Below are positions 33,363-41,697 of a stretch of DNA of 64,000 bases, piece by piece. Within the stretch, counting starts at the first letter, position 1, and the number at the start of each line of letters is the position of its first letter. The DNA is from an alpha proteobacterium MED-G09 (GTDB taxonomy: Bacteria; Pseudomonadota; Alphaproteobacteria; MED-G09). A model generated the notes under the pieces. It searched no databases, was not told the DNA's origin, and saw nothing but the letters and a program-made list of their open reading frames with translations. The translations under genes and the position numbers were made by a program. The stretch spans positions 1-64,000 of the forward strand of contig CAJIZT010000006.1 in assembly GCA_905182015.1 (NCBI GenBank), read 5' to 3'.

Positions 33363-34583
33363 ATGGATTTAGATTTTACCCAAGCTGATCATGACTTTAG
33401 AATGGAGGTTAGAGAGTTTATTTCAAATAATTTCTCTCAAGCAAATGCAAGTGGTCAAAATATAGAAAAATATCACGAAGTAACTTCTGACCAGATGAAG
33501 GAAGGTATCCTTGACTGGCATAAGACTTTGTATAAAAAAGGTTGGCTTGCACCGCACTGGCCTACTGAGCACGGGGGAATAGATTGGTCTGTAACTCAAC
33601 GGTATATTTGGGATCAAGAATGCGCTAATGCAGGAACAACTCCACTTATCCCGTTTGGTCTAACAATGCTTGGTCCTGTAATTATAGCTTTTGGAAATGA
33701 CCGTCAAAAAGATTGGGTTTTAAAAGGTATTTTATCAGGAGATGATTGGTGGTGTCAGGGCTATTCTGAGCCAGGTGCTGGATCTGATTTGGCTAGCCTT
33801 AGAACAAAAGCTGAAAAAGTTGGTGATCACTATGTGGTTAATGGACATAAGGTTTGGACAACTTTAGCGCAATATGCAGATTGGATGTTTTGTCTTGTCA
33901 GAACTTCTTCTGAAGGGAAGCCTCAGCAAGGGATTTCTTTTTTATTGATCGATATGAATACACCTGGAATAGATGTTAAACCTATCATTACAGTTGATGG
34001 AGGACATGAGGTTAATGAGGTCTTTCTTGAGGATGTTAAAGTTCCTATAGAAAACCTTGTCGGTGAAGAAAATATGGGTTGGACGATAGCTAAATTTTTA
34101 CTTGGAAATGAAAGAACTGGCATAGCAGGTGTTGCTCGGTCTAAAAAGGCTATTAATAAGCTTAAAGAAATAGCTAATTCAGAATTTAACGACGGAAGGC
34201 CATTAATTGAAGATTCATCCTTTAATCGTAAGATTTCTGAACTAGAGGTGGATTTAATGGCTCTTGAGTATACTGAGCTTAGAACTCTAGCGAAAGAGAG
34301 TAAGGGCGAAGGACCGGGAGCAGAATCCTCGATTTTAAAAATTAAAGGTACTGAAATTCAACAAAAAATTTCTGAATTAACTTTGGAGGCAGTTGGTAAT
34401 TATGCTAGTCCTTACCTGACTCCTCTAAGTGTTAGGAGTTATGGATCAAATTATCCTGAGGTTGGGCCTGATTATTCACAGGGTGCAGCCCAGAATTATT
34501 TTGGTATGAGGAAAACCTCTATCTATGGCGGATCGAACGAAATACAAAGAAATATAATAGCAAAGATGGTTTTAGGACTTTAG
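33363..34583 (+). CDS. Acyl-CoA dehydrogenase (ACAD), first copy of a pair
   Basis: 406 residues. ACAD blocks: WLAPHWPTEHGG, CQGYSEPGAGSDLASLRTKA (FAD and substrate contacts), GHKVWTT, and the end IYGGSNEIQRNIIAKMVLGL. The Glu of the classical YEGT motif is Gly here; Glu250 in NERTG occupies the alternative catalytic position used by isovaleryl-CoA-type enzymes. It oxidises an acyl-CoA to the 2-enoyl-CoA, passing electrons through ETF. The start ATG at 33363 has AAAGGA upstream. It heads the operon of two ACADs, an enoyl-CoA hydratase and a third ACAD. Confidence 0.93.
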   Translation: MDLDFTQADHDFRMEVREFISNNFSQANASGQNIEKYHEVTSDQMKEGILDWHKTLYKKGWLAPHWPTEHGGIDWSVTQRYIWDQECANAGTTPLIPFGLTMLGPVIIAFGNDRQKDWVLKGILSGDDWWCQGYSEPGAGSDLASLRTKAEKVGDHYVVNGHKVWTTLAQYADWMFCLVRTSSEGKPQQGISFLLIDMNTPGIDVKPIITVDGGHEVNEVFLEDVKVPIENLVGEENMGWTIAKFLLGNERTGIAGVARSKKAINKLKEIANSEFNDGRPLIEDSSFNRKISELEVDLMALEYTELRTLAKESKGEGPGAESSILKIKGTEIQQKISELTLEAVGNYASPYLTPLSVRSYGSNYPEVGPDYSQGAAQNYFGMRKTSIYGGSNEIQRNIIAKMVLGL

Positions 34584-34593
34584 GAGGTAAAAA

Positions 34594-35748
34594 ATGGATT
34601 TTTCATTTAGCGAAGAACAAACTTTATTACGTAATACAATTGAATCATTTCTTCAGGATAATTATGGGTTTGTCGCCAGGAAGGCAATTATTAAGTCTGA
34701 AGAGGGTATGAGTAATAAAAACTGGCAACAGATAGCCGAGCTTGGTTTATTAGGCGTTCCTTTTTCCGAAGCCGATGGTGGTCTCGATTTTGGTCCTGTC
34801 GAAACAATGATTGTTGCTGAGGAGTTTGGTAAAGGCCTTGTTGTTGAGCCGTATATACAAACTGTCGTCACATGTGGTGGATTTCTTAGGAGGGCCTCAG
34901 AAGAGCAAAGACAAGAACATTTGCCTAAGATTATATCTGGAGAAGAGATTTGGGCCTTTGCTTACGCCGAACCTCAAGGAAGGTTTAATTTATCAGATAT
35001 TAAAGTTAGTGCTTCAAAAAAATCTTCTTCTTTAGGAAGAATTCCATCAAATGATGCATATATTCTAAATGGTAATAAGTGTGTAGTTTCTGCTGCTCCA
35101 TGGGCCCAGAAGCTAATAGTAACAGCCAGAACATCTGGTGAGCAAGCTGAAAAAGAAGGTATATCTCTGTTTGTGGTCGACAAATCTGCACCAGGTGTGT
35201 CAACAAGAGACTATAAAACAGTTGATGGAAGTATGGCTTCAGAAGTTTTATTTGAGAATGTAACTTTAAATAGTAACTCTTTAATTGGTGAAGAAGGCAA
35301 AGCTTACCCCCTTATTGAGTTGGTAGCTGATGAAACTATCGCCGCTTTATGTGCTGAGGCAATTGGCGCAATGTCTGTTTTAAATGATGCAACTGTTGAG
35401 TACTGTAAGACACGTAAACAGTTCGGCCAACCGATTGGAAAATTCCAAGTATTACAACACAGAATGGTTGATATGTTTATGCAGTATGAACAATCAGTTT
35501 CAATGACATATATGGTTAATCTTAAGCTAGATGAAAGTGAAACAGAAAGAACAAAAGCTGCGTCAGGAGCAAAAGTTCAGATATGTAATGCTTCTAAATT
35601 TATTGGTCAAAATGCTGTTCAGCTTCATGGTGGCATGGGTATGACTGACGAGTTAAATGTTGGACATTACTTTAAAAGGCTCGCAATGATTGAAACTCAA
35701 TTTGGTAACGCAGATCATCATTTAAAAAAGTATTCCTCAGTATCATAA
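34594..35748 (+). CDS. Acyl-CoA dehydrogenase, partner-type subunit
   Basis: 384 residues. MDFSFSEEQTLLRNTIESFL is an ACAD opening, with GLLGVPFSEADGG and AYAEPQGRFN (a weak form of the EPGAGSD motif, here without the Gly-x-Gly-Ser-Asp) and VQLHGGMGMTDELNVGHYFKRL. The C-terminus ends IETQFGNADHH and has no YEGT glutamate. Glu247 (in ADETIAAL) lies at the alternative position. Adjacent ACADs of unequal type form heterotetramers in mycobacterial sterol degradation, so it may pair with the gene 10 bases upstream. GGAGG lies 6 bases before the ATG. Confidence 0.9.
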   Translation: MDFSFSEEQTLLRNTIESFLQDNYGFVARKAIIKSEEGMSNKNWQQIAELGLLGVPFSEADGGLDFGPVETMIVAEEFGKGLVVEPYIQTVVTCGGFLRRASEEQRQEHLPKIISGEEIWAFAYAEPQGRFNLSDIKVSASKKSSSLGRIPSNDAYILNGNKCVVSAAPWAQKLIVTARTSGEQAEKEGISLFVVDKSAPGVSTRDYKTVDGSMASEVLFENVTLNSNSLIGEEGKAYPLIELVADETIAALCAEAIGAMSVLNDATVEYCKTRKQFGQPIGKFQVLQHRMVDMFMQYEQSVSMTYMVNLKLDESETERTKAASGAKVQICNASKFIGQNAVQLHGGMGMTDELNVGHYFKRLAMIETQFGNADHHLKKYSSVS

Positions 35749-35760
35749 AGGTATTTAATT

Positions 35761-36561
35761 ATGAACGATTGGTTAAAATTTGAAAAAAACGATTCTATTG
35801 TTACCTTAACAATGAATAGACCTGAAATTCGAAATCCATTAGGTGAGCCAGAGGATGTAAAAAATTTTGAAGAAGCATCAGACTTAATTAATAATGATAG
35901 AGATGTTAGGTGTGTTATTCTAACTGGAGCAGGTAAAGCATTTTCCGCAGGTGGAAATATAAAAAATATGCAAAACAAGTCAGGCAATTTTTCTGGCTCT
36001 TCCGTTGCTCTTAGAGAGAGATATCGTTTCGGAATTCATAAGATAATTAAAGCGATTTGGAATATAGATGTTCCTGTTGTTGCTGCTATAAATGGACCAG
36101 CTATTGGTCTTGGTAATGATGTTGCGTGTCTAGCAGATATGAGAATTTCTTCAGAAAAAGCTCTTTTTGGTGTCACATTTTTAAAAATTGGACTAATACC
36201 AGGTGATGGTGGTGCTTGGCTATTACCAAAGATAATAGGAATGGCGAGAGCGTCAGAGCTTTTATTCACAGCAAATCTAATCGACCCAAAGACAGCTAAG
36301 GAGTGGGGACTTATCAGTGATTTTTATAAGGATGGAGAACTAATGGAGGAAGCTAATAAATTAGCTTTATCTATAGTAAAGCAGCCTCCTGATGCCCTAA
36401 GGATGAGTAAGAAGTTATTAAGAGAAGGTATGGGCGTGAGTTTTGATAATATTCTTGAGATGTCAGCTAATATGCAAGCGTTAATGCACCTCACTGAAGA
36501 TCACCAGGAAGCCTTATCGGCATTTTTTGAGAAACGAGATGGTAATTTTAAAGGAAAATAA
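35761..36561 (+). CDS. Enoyl-CoA hydratase/isomerase
   Basis: 266 residues, crotonase fold. GKAFSAGGNIKNM is the first oxyanion-hole segment and VVAAINGPAIGLGNDVACLADMRIS the second. In the position after GLIPGDGGAWLL, the Gly-Asp-Gly replaces the Glu-x-Gly of some hydratases, so hydratase, isomerase or other crotonase activity are all possible. It acts on enoyl-CoA made by the neighbouring dehydrogenases. It lies 12 bases after the ACAD at 34594 and 13 bases before the next ACAD. Confidence 0.9.
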   Translation: MNDWLKFEKNDSIVTLTMNRPEIRNPLGEPEDVKNFEEASDLINNDRDVRCVILTGAGKAFSAGGNIKNMQNKSGNFSGSSVALRERYRFGIHKIIKAIWNIDVPVVAAINGPAIGLGNDVACLADMRISSEKALFGVTFLKIGLIPGDGGAWLLPKIIGMARASELLFTANLIDPKTAKEWGLISDFYKDGELMEEANKLALSIVKQPPDALRMSKKLLREGMGVSFDNILEMSANMQALMHLTEDHQEALSAFFEKRDGNFKGK

Positions 36562-36574
36562 TTAAGGAAAAGTT

Positions 36575-37786
36575 TTGGATTTAGATTTTAGTCAAAATGA
36601 TACTGATTTTCGAAATGAAGTTAGAGACTTTATTAAGTCTTCATTTACATCGGAAATGCATGGGGAGTTAAGAAGGTCCAAAAATGGATCTGCTAGCAAG
36701 GAACTTCACGTTAAGTGGCAAAAATCTCTTTATGAAAAGGGATGGATTGCACCTAATTGGCCTGTTGAGCACGGCGGTCCAGGCTTTACAACTACTCAAA
36801 AGTATATTTTTGAAACTGAAATGGCACATGCCGGTGCTCCACGATCCGTTCCATTTGGTTTATCTATGGTTGCTCCAGTTATTATGGAGTTTGGAACCGA
36901 AGAGCAGAAAAAGAAATATCTACCAGATATTTTGGAAACTAATGTTTGGTGGTGTCAGGGTTACTCTGAGCCAGGAGCTGGATCTGATCTCGCATCCCTG
37001 CAATGCAAGGCCGAAGATAAAGGTGACCACTATTTAGTTAATGGTACAAAAATTTGGACCACAATGGCTCAGCATGCGGATATGATATTCTGTCTTGTAA
37101 GAACATCGAAAACTGAAAAACCTCAACAAGGAATTTCCTTTTTATTAATAGACATGAAATCAAAGGGAATTGAAGTTCGACCGCTCATCACCTTAGACCA
37201 ATCGCCTGAGCCATACCAAGAGGTTAATCAGGTATTTTTTGAGGATGTAAGGGTGCCAAAGGAAAACCTTGTAGGGGAAGAGAATAAGGGTTGGACATAT
37301 GCGAAATATCTACTTGAGTTTGAAAGGGGTAGTTCTTATTCACCAACACTTTATCGAGGAATTGAAGGCTTAAAAAGTATTGCAAAAGAAACACCTATTG
37401 GAAACGGATTAAACTTATCTGATGAATCAAGTTTTTTAAGAAAAATAAGTCAATGTGAGATTGAAATTCAAGCACTTGAGTTTGTTGAGCTAAGAATTTT
37501 TTCTGCCCTATCTGCCGGGCAAAGAGTTGGTCCAGAATCTTCCACATTAAAGCTCAGAGGAACTGAATTACAGCAAAGGTTACAGGAGTTATCTGTTGAG
37601 GCTATTGGGTATTGGGCTTTACCATTCGTGAATGATACTTTTGCGAATATTAATGAACCATCAATTGGCCCCGATTATGCAATGACGGTCGCACCATCAT
37701 ACTTTAATGGAAGAAAAACAACTATTTACGCTGGATCAAATGAGATTCAAAGAAATATTATTTCAAAAGCTGTCTTAGGTCTTTAA
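36575..37786 (+). CDS. Acyl-CoA dehydrogenase, paralogue of the first copy
   Basis: 403 residues, closely similar in layout to the gene at 33363: MDLDFSQNDTDFRNEVRDFI, then WIAPNWPVEHGG, CQGYSEPGAGSDLASLQCKA, and the end IYAGSNEIQRNIISKAVLGL. Gly/Ala replaces the YEGT glutamate, and Glu250 in FERGSS is the alternative base candidate. The start is TTG at 36575, with AAGGAAAA upstream; this gives the same opening as the paralogue. It ends the operon that began at 33363. The near-identical architecture suggests duplication within the locus. Confidence 0.92.
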   Translation: MDLDFSQNDTDFRNEVRDFIKSSFTSEMHGELRRSKNGSASKELHVKWQKSLYEKGWIAPNWPVEHGGPGFTTTQKYIFETEMAHAGAPRSVPFGLSMVAPVIMEFGTEEQKKKYLPDILETNVWWCQGYSEPGAGSDLASLQCKAEDKGDHYLVNGTKIWTTMAQHADMIFCLVRTSKTEKPQQGISFLLIDMKSKGIEVRPLITLDQSPEPYQEVNQVFFEDVRVPKENLVGEENKGWTYAKYLLEFERGSSYSPTLYRGIEGLKSIAKETPIGNGLNLSDESSFLRKISQCEIEIQALEFVELRIFSALSAGQRVGPESSTLKLRGTELQQRLQELSVEAIGYWALPFVNDTFANINEPSIGPDYAMTVAPSYFNGRKTTIYAGSNEIQRNIISKAVLGL

Positions 37787-37847
37787 AAAAAAGACGATAA
37801 ATAATTTTATCAAAGAATTTTTTTCTCGACTCATATAGTTTGATCGC

Positions 37848-38567
37848 ATGTCTGTTTGGGGTAAACTTGCCGGAGTCACGGCGGGATATTTAGTTGGTGG
37901 AGTTTTTGGCGCATTTGTCGGTGCGGTAGCAGGTCATTATGTCTTAGATAAAAATGATGAGAGTGTTGCTTTTGCAATTGCCTTAATTGCGCTTTCAGCA
38001 AAGATGTCGAAAGCAGATGGAAAAATCTCAGATAAAGAATTTGTAGCCTTTAAAGAAATTTTATATGAGGTTCCGGAAAATGAATTAAAAAATGTCCTTA
38101 GGGTATATAATTTAGCAAAAGAAGATATTGCAGGGTATGATATTTACGCTACCCAAATAGCAACAATTTTCGAGAATAACCTCCATGTCTTGGAAAATGT
38201 TCTAGATGCATTATTTCATGTTGCAAAGGCTGATGCACCAGTTAATAAAAATGAATTATTTTTTTTAGAAAAGGTAGCGGGTATTTTTGGATTTACAGCA
38301 GCAGAGTTTGCTAGAATAAGGGCTAGCCACATGGCTGCTCAAAACGATGATCCTTGGTTGGTTCTTGGGTTAGAAAGTGGAACAAATATTGAAAAAACTA
38401 AATCACAATGGAAAAAATTAGCCGCTGAAAACCATCCAGATAAACTTATGGCCAAAGGAGTGCCAAAGGAGCTGTTAGGTATGGCTAATGAGAAAATTGC
38501 TGTAATAAATGGCGCTTATAATAAGATTGTTCAAGCTCACAAAATTAAAGCTGGATCAGAGGAGTAG
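37848..38567 (+). CDS. TerB/DjlA-like protein with C-terminal J domain
   Basis: 239 residues. An N-terminal glycine-rich hydrophobic stretch (residues about 5-28, GYLVGGVFGAFVGAVAGHYV) probably anchors it in the membrane. A TerB-like helical domain follows (VAFAIALIALSAKMSKADGKISDKEF, about residues 40-150). The C-terminal J domain has DPWLVLGLESGTN and the essential HPD in ENHPDKL, so it can stimulate an Hsp70 ATPase. The layout is that of DjlA. It stands 4 bases before rpiA and about 60 bases after the last ACAD. Confidence 0.88.
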   Translation: MSVWGKLAGVTAGYLVGGVFGAFVGAVAGHYVLDKNDESVAFAIALIALSAKMSKADGKISDKEFVAFKEILYEVPENELKNVLRVYNLAKEDIAGYDIYATQIATIFENNLHVLENVLDALFHVAKADAPVNKNELFFLEKVAGIFGFTAAEFARIRASHMAAQNDDPWLVLGLESGTNIEKTKSQWKKLAAENHPDKLMAKGVPKELLGMANEKIAVINGAYNKIVQAHKIKAGSEE

Positions 38568-38571
38568 TGCA

Positions 38572-39261
38572 ATGTCAGATAAGATGAAAATAGTAGCTGC
38601 GCAAGAAGCAATAAAAAACGTCAAAGATAAAATGAAGTTAGGCTTAGGGACAGGATCAACAGTCAATGAGTTTTTAAAGATTTTATCGGAAAAAGTAAAA
38701 GGAGGTCTTGATATAGTTGGTGTAGTGACGTCTGAAAAGACAAGAGTTCTTTCTGAAAACCTTGGAATACCTTTAACATCCCTTAGTACTGTTAAAAGTC
38801 TTGATCTAACAATTGATGGAGCAGATGAGATAGATTCAGATTTATCTCTAATAAAAGGAGGGGGAGGGGCACTTCTTAGAGAAAAGATAGTTGCTTATAA
38901 TTCTAAAAAATTAATCATTATCGCCGATAAATCAAAGATTGTTTCTAAGCTTGGAGACTTTACCTTACCTATAGAAGTTTCATCATATGAGCACGAAGTA
39001 ACTAGCTCAAGAATAATGCGTAAGCTTGAGAGCATTGGGTATGAAGGATCCATCAAATTAAGATTGATAAATGACAGTATTTTTGTAACCGATGGTGGAA
39101 ATTTGATTTACGATTTATCTATTGGTCTTATTAGTGAACCCTACATAGTTGAACAATTACTAAATTCAATTCCTGGTGTGTTTGAAAATGGTCTTTTTAT
39201 AAATTTAACTGATCATGTAATTATTGGAGAAGAAGAGGGCGTCAAAATAATAAAAAAATAA
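38572..39261 (+). CDS. rpiA: Ribose-5-phosphate isomerase A
   Basis: 229 residues, the normal size. GLGTGSTVNEFLKIL, LTIDGADEIDSDLSLIKGGGGALLREKIVA and IADKSKIVSKLG are diagnostic; the Asp-Gly-Ala-Asp-Glu segment and KGGGGAL carry the catalytic and substrate-binding residues. It interconverts ribose 5-phosphate and ribulose 5-phosphate in the pentose phosphate pathway. I chose the ATG at 38572, 4 bases after the J-domain gene; the frame is open further upstream without support. Only one base separates its stop codon from that of the convergent phosphotransferase gene. Confidence 0.95.
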   Translation: MSDKMKIVAAQEAIKNVKDKMKLGLGTGSTVNEFLKILSEKVKGGLDIVGVVTSEKTRVLSENLGIPLTSLSTVKSLDLTIDGADEIDSDLSLIKGGGGALLREKIVAYNSKKLIIIADKSKIVSKLGDFTLPIEVSSYEHEVTSSRIMRKLESIGYEGSIKLRLINDSIFVTDGGNLIYDLSIGLISEPYIVEQLLNSIPGVFENGLFINLTDHVIIGEEEGVKIIKK

Positions 39262-39262
39262 C

Positions 39263-40360
39263 TTAAATAGCACCTGCTCTTTTTGCATATTCCCATCCGG
39301 CATCCGCTAATGGCCGAACTCTATCACCTTGAGCCTCGGCATGCTCGCTTGCTGCCGTACCATCCCTAACTCTACCAAGTATACCTTGAAGAATTCCAGC
39401 TAATCTAAAAAAATTATAAGCTAAGTAAAAATCAATATTCTCTATTTCTTTTCTATTAGTTTTTTCACAATACATTCTTATATATTCCTCAGCTGTTGGA
39501 ATACCAAGCTCTTTAAAGTTTGCATTTGATAGCGATTGAGTTCCGGCTCCGTTTGCTATATCGGGCATAAACCATTGCATTAAATGGTACGTAAAGTCAC
39601 CCAACGGATGACCCAGAGTTGATAGCTCCCAATCAAGGACGGCCAGAACTTTCGACTGAGTTGGATGAAGAACCATATTATCAATCCTATAATCACCGTG
39701 TACAATAGATGTTTCATCTTTTCCTGGTATATTACTCGGAAGCCACTCAATAAGAGCTTGCATTGATTCTATATCCTGTGTTTCCGATGCTAAATATTGT
39801 TTTGTCCACCTTGATATTTGCCTAGAAAAGTAATTACCTGGCTTTCCAAAATCCCCAAGACCTATTTTTTCAAAGTTAGTATTATGAAGCTCAGCTAAGG
39901 TTCTATTTTTTTCTGTAAAGATTTCTTTTCTTATTTCAGGTGTTGATCCTGGTAATGTAGGGTCCCAAATTATTCTTCCATCAACCATTTCCATTACAAA
40001 AAATATTGTTCCAATAATAGATTCATCTTCGCACATACAATAAGTTTTAGGTACGGCAAAGTTAACAGAATTTAGAGCCGTAATAACTTTATACTCCCTG
40101 TCTACAGCGTGTGCTGAGGGTAAAAGCTTTCCAGGTGGCTTTCTTCTAAGGACATATTTTTTATTAGGTGTTATTAATTGGTATGTTGGATTAGATTGAC
40201 CACCCTTAAATTCTTTTACGGTAAGGGGGCCTTCAAAACTAGGGACGGTGTCCGATAAGTACTCTTGTAATTTTTTTTCAGGGAACTTTAATTTCTCTTG
40301 AACATTCATAGTCCCAGTAAACTTTTCTGTTGATGTCATTTCTTCATTATCATTATTCAT
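39263..40360 (-). CDS. APH-fold phosphotransferase family protein (ACAD10/11-like)
   Basis: 365 residues. SIVHGDYRIDNMVLHP (H-G-D-x4-N, catalytic loop) and VLAVLDWELSTLGHP (metal-binding Asp) mark the aminoglycoside-phosphotransferase fold, and VLRRKPPGKLLPSAHAVDREYKV is the ATP-binding part of the group found with acyl-CoA dehydrogenases. In the mammalian ACAD10/11 proteins this domain phosphorylates 4-hydroxyacyl-CoA. That link would fit the dehydrogenase operon close by. The ATG at 40360 overlaps the end of purD and has GAGGGA upstream. It converges on rpiA. Confidence 0.87.
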   Translation of the reverse strand: MNNDNEEMTSTEKFTGTMNVQEKLKFPEKKLQEYLSDTVPSFEGPLTVKEFKGGQSNPTYQLITPNKKYVLRRKPPGKLLPSAHAVDREYKVITALNSVNFAVPKTYCMCEDESIIGTIFFVMEMVDGRIIWDPTLPGSTPEIRKEIFTEKNRTLAELHNTNFEKIGLGDFGKPGNYFSRQISRWTKQYLASETQDIESMQALIEWLPSNIPGKDETSIVHGDYRIDNMVLHPTQSKVLAVLDWELSTLGHPLGDFTYHLMQWFMPDIANGAGTQSLSNANFKELGIPTAEEYIRMYCEKTNRKEIENIDFYLAYNFFRLAGILQGILGRVRDGTAASEHAEAQGDRVRPLADAGWEYAKRAGAI

Positions 40361-41633
40361 TATCTTCCCTCTCAATTGCCTTCCAACCTATGTCGTTTCT
40401 ATAGTATGAATTATTCCATTTTATTAATCCAGTAGCGCTTAAGGCTCTTAAGTTTGCATCTTTAACTGTGTCACCAAATGCAGTTATATTTAAGACTCTA
40501 CCTCCACTTGTTACTATTAAATTCCCATCTTTTTTTGTTCCAGCCTGATATACGAGTGTGTGAGGTTGTTTTTCTGCTTGATTAATTCCCTCTATAGGAT
40601 AACCAATTTTGTATGATTCCGGGTATCCGAACGATGCCATTACTATTGTTAAGGCATATCTTTCATCCCACTCTATAACTGAATCACTAAGTTTATTTTT
40701 ACAACAATTCATTATAATATCAAAAAGATCAGTCTTTAATCTTGGCAAGATTACCTGGCACTCCGGATCACCAAACCTAACATTGTATTCGATTAACTTT
40801 GGTCCATCTTCAGTTATCATTAGACCAGCATATAATATTCCCGTGAAAGGACAGCCCAATTCCTTCATTGCTTTTAGTGTAGGTTTGATAATTCTTTCTA
40901 TTGTCTCTTTTTTTAATTCATCAGTCATGATCGGAGCAGGAGAATAAGCACCCATTCCACCAGTATTGGGCCCAGTATCTTTCAGACCAATTCTCTTATG
41001 GTCCTGGGCTGAAGTGAGCTCAGTAAAGCTATTTTGATCAGCAATAATAAAGAAACTAACCTCTTCACCAATCATGAATTCTTCTATTATAATTTCATTT
41101 TCAGCATCGTTAAAAGCTCCTGAGAAATTTTTTTCTACAGCGCCAATGCCTTCCTCTAGATTTTCAGCAATAATTACACCTTTTCCTGCAGCCAGTCCAT
41201 TAGCCTTGACAACTATCGGAAAGCTTTGTTCCTTTAGGTAATCAATTGCTACATCTTTATCTGAAAATGATTTAAATGCTGCTGTTGGTATATTATATTT
41301 TTCACATATTTCTTTTGTAAATTTTTTTGAACCCTCTAGTTTTGCCGCTAGCATTTTTGGGCCAAACACTAAAATATTAAACTTATCTAGAAAGTCTGCC
41401 AACCCTTCGACTAAAGGAATTTCTGGGCCAATAACGACAAGTTCTATATTTTGTTTATTACAGAAATTTAATATCTCCGTATGGTTGGATGAATTAAGTT
41501 CTATAGGTCTTGCATACCTTTCTATGCCTGGATTACATGGTGTGCAGTAAATTTTTCCAACCTTGGGGTTTTCATATAGGGCCTTAGCAATTGCATGCTC
41601 CCTTCCACCAGAACCTATTAAGAGTATATTCAT
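40353..41633 (-). CDS. purD: Phosphoribosylamine-glycine ligase
   Basis: 426 residues, full length. MNILLIGSGGREHAIAKAL opens the protein; PIVVKANGLAAGKGVIIAE is the ATP-grasp core, and DHKRIGLKDTGPNTGGMGAYSPAPI and YNVRFGDPECQVILPRL are diagnostic. It joins glycine to phosphoribosylamine in purine synthesis. Its last 8 bases overlap the start of the phosphotransferase gene. It diverges from xseA across a 64-base gap. purF, the preceding step, is encoded 8 kb away. Confidence 0.96.
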   Translation of the reverse strand: MNILLIGSGGREHAIAKALYENPKVGKIYCTPCNPGIERYARPIELNSSNHTEILNFCNKQNIELVVIGPEIPLVEGLADFLDKFNILVFGPKMLAAKLEGSKKFTKEICEKYNIPTAAFKSFSDKDVAIDYLKEQSFPIVVKANGLAAGKGVIIAENLEEGIGAVEKNFSGAFNDAENEIIIEEFMIGEEVSFFIIADQNSFTELTSAQDHKRIGLKDTGPNTGGMGAYSPAPIMTDELKKETIERIIKPTLKAMKELGCPFTGILYAGLMITEDGPKLIEYNVRFGDPECQVILPRLKTDLFDIIMNCCKNKLSDSVIEWDERYALTIVMASFGYPESYKIGYPIEGINQAEKQPHTLVYQAGTKKDGNLIVTSGGRVLNITAFGDTVKDANLRALSATGLIKWNNSYYRNDIGWKAIEREDNE

Positions 41634-41678
41634 ATTATTTTAAACTATTTAACTATTTAAGAGATTAACTATTCGATT

Positions 41679-41684
41679 TATAAT
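41679..41684 (+). promoter_or_regulatory. Candidate -10 element upstream of xseA
   Basis: A perfect TATAAT lies 13 bases before the xseA start codon, in the 64-base gap between purD and xseA. No clear -35 element is present; TTAAGA stands near the right distance. If used, transcription would begin about 7 bases before the ATG, giving an almost leaderless message, which fits the absence of a ribosome site. Confidence 0.3.
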
Positions 41685-41697
41685 AAAGTATATCATA

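Noticed and set aside
37796-37811. GATAA/TTATC stem followed by a T run after the last acyl-CoA dehydrogenase
   Set aside because: The stem is only five AT-rich pairs and the T run is not adjacent, so it is too weak to call a terminator.
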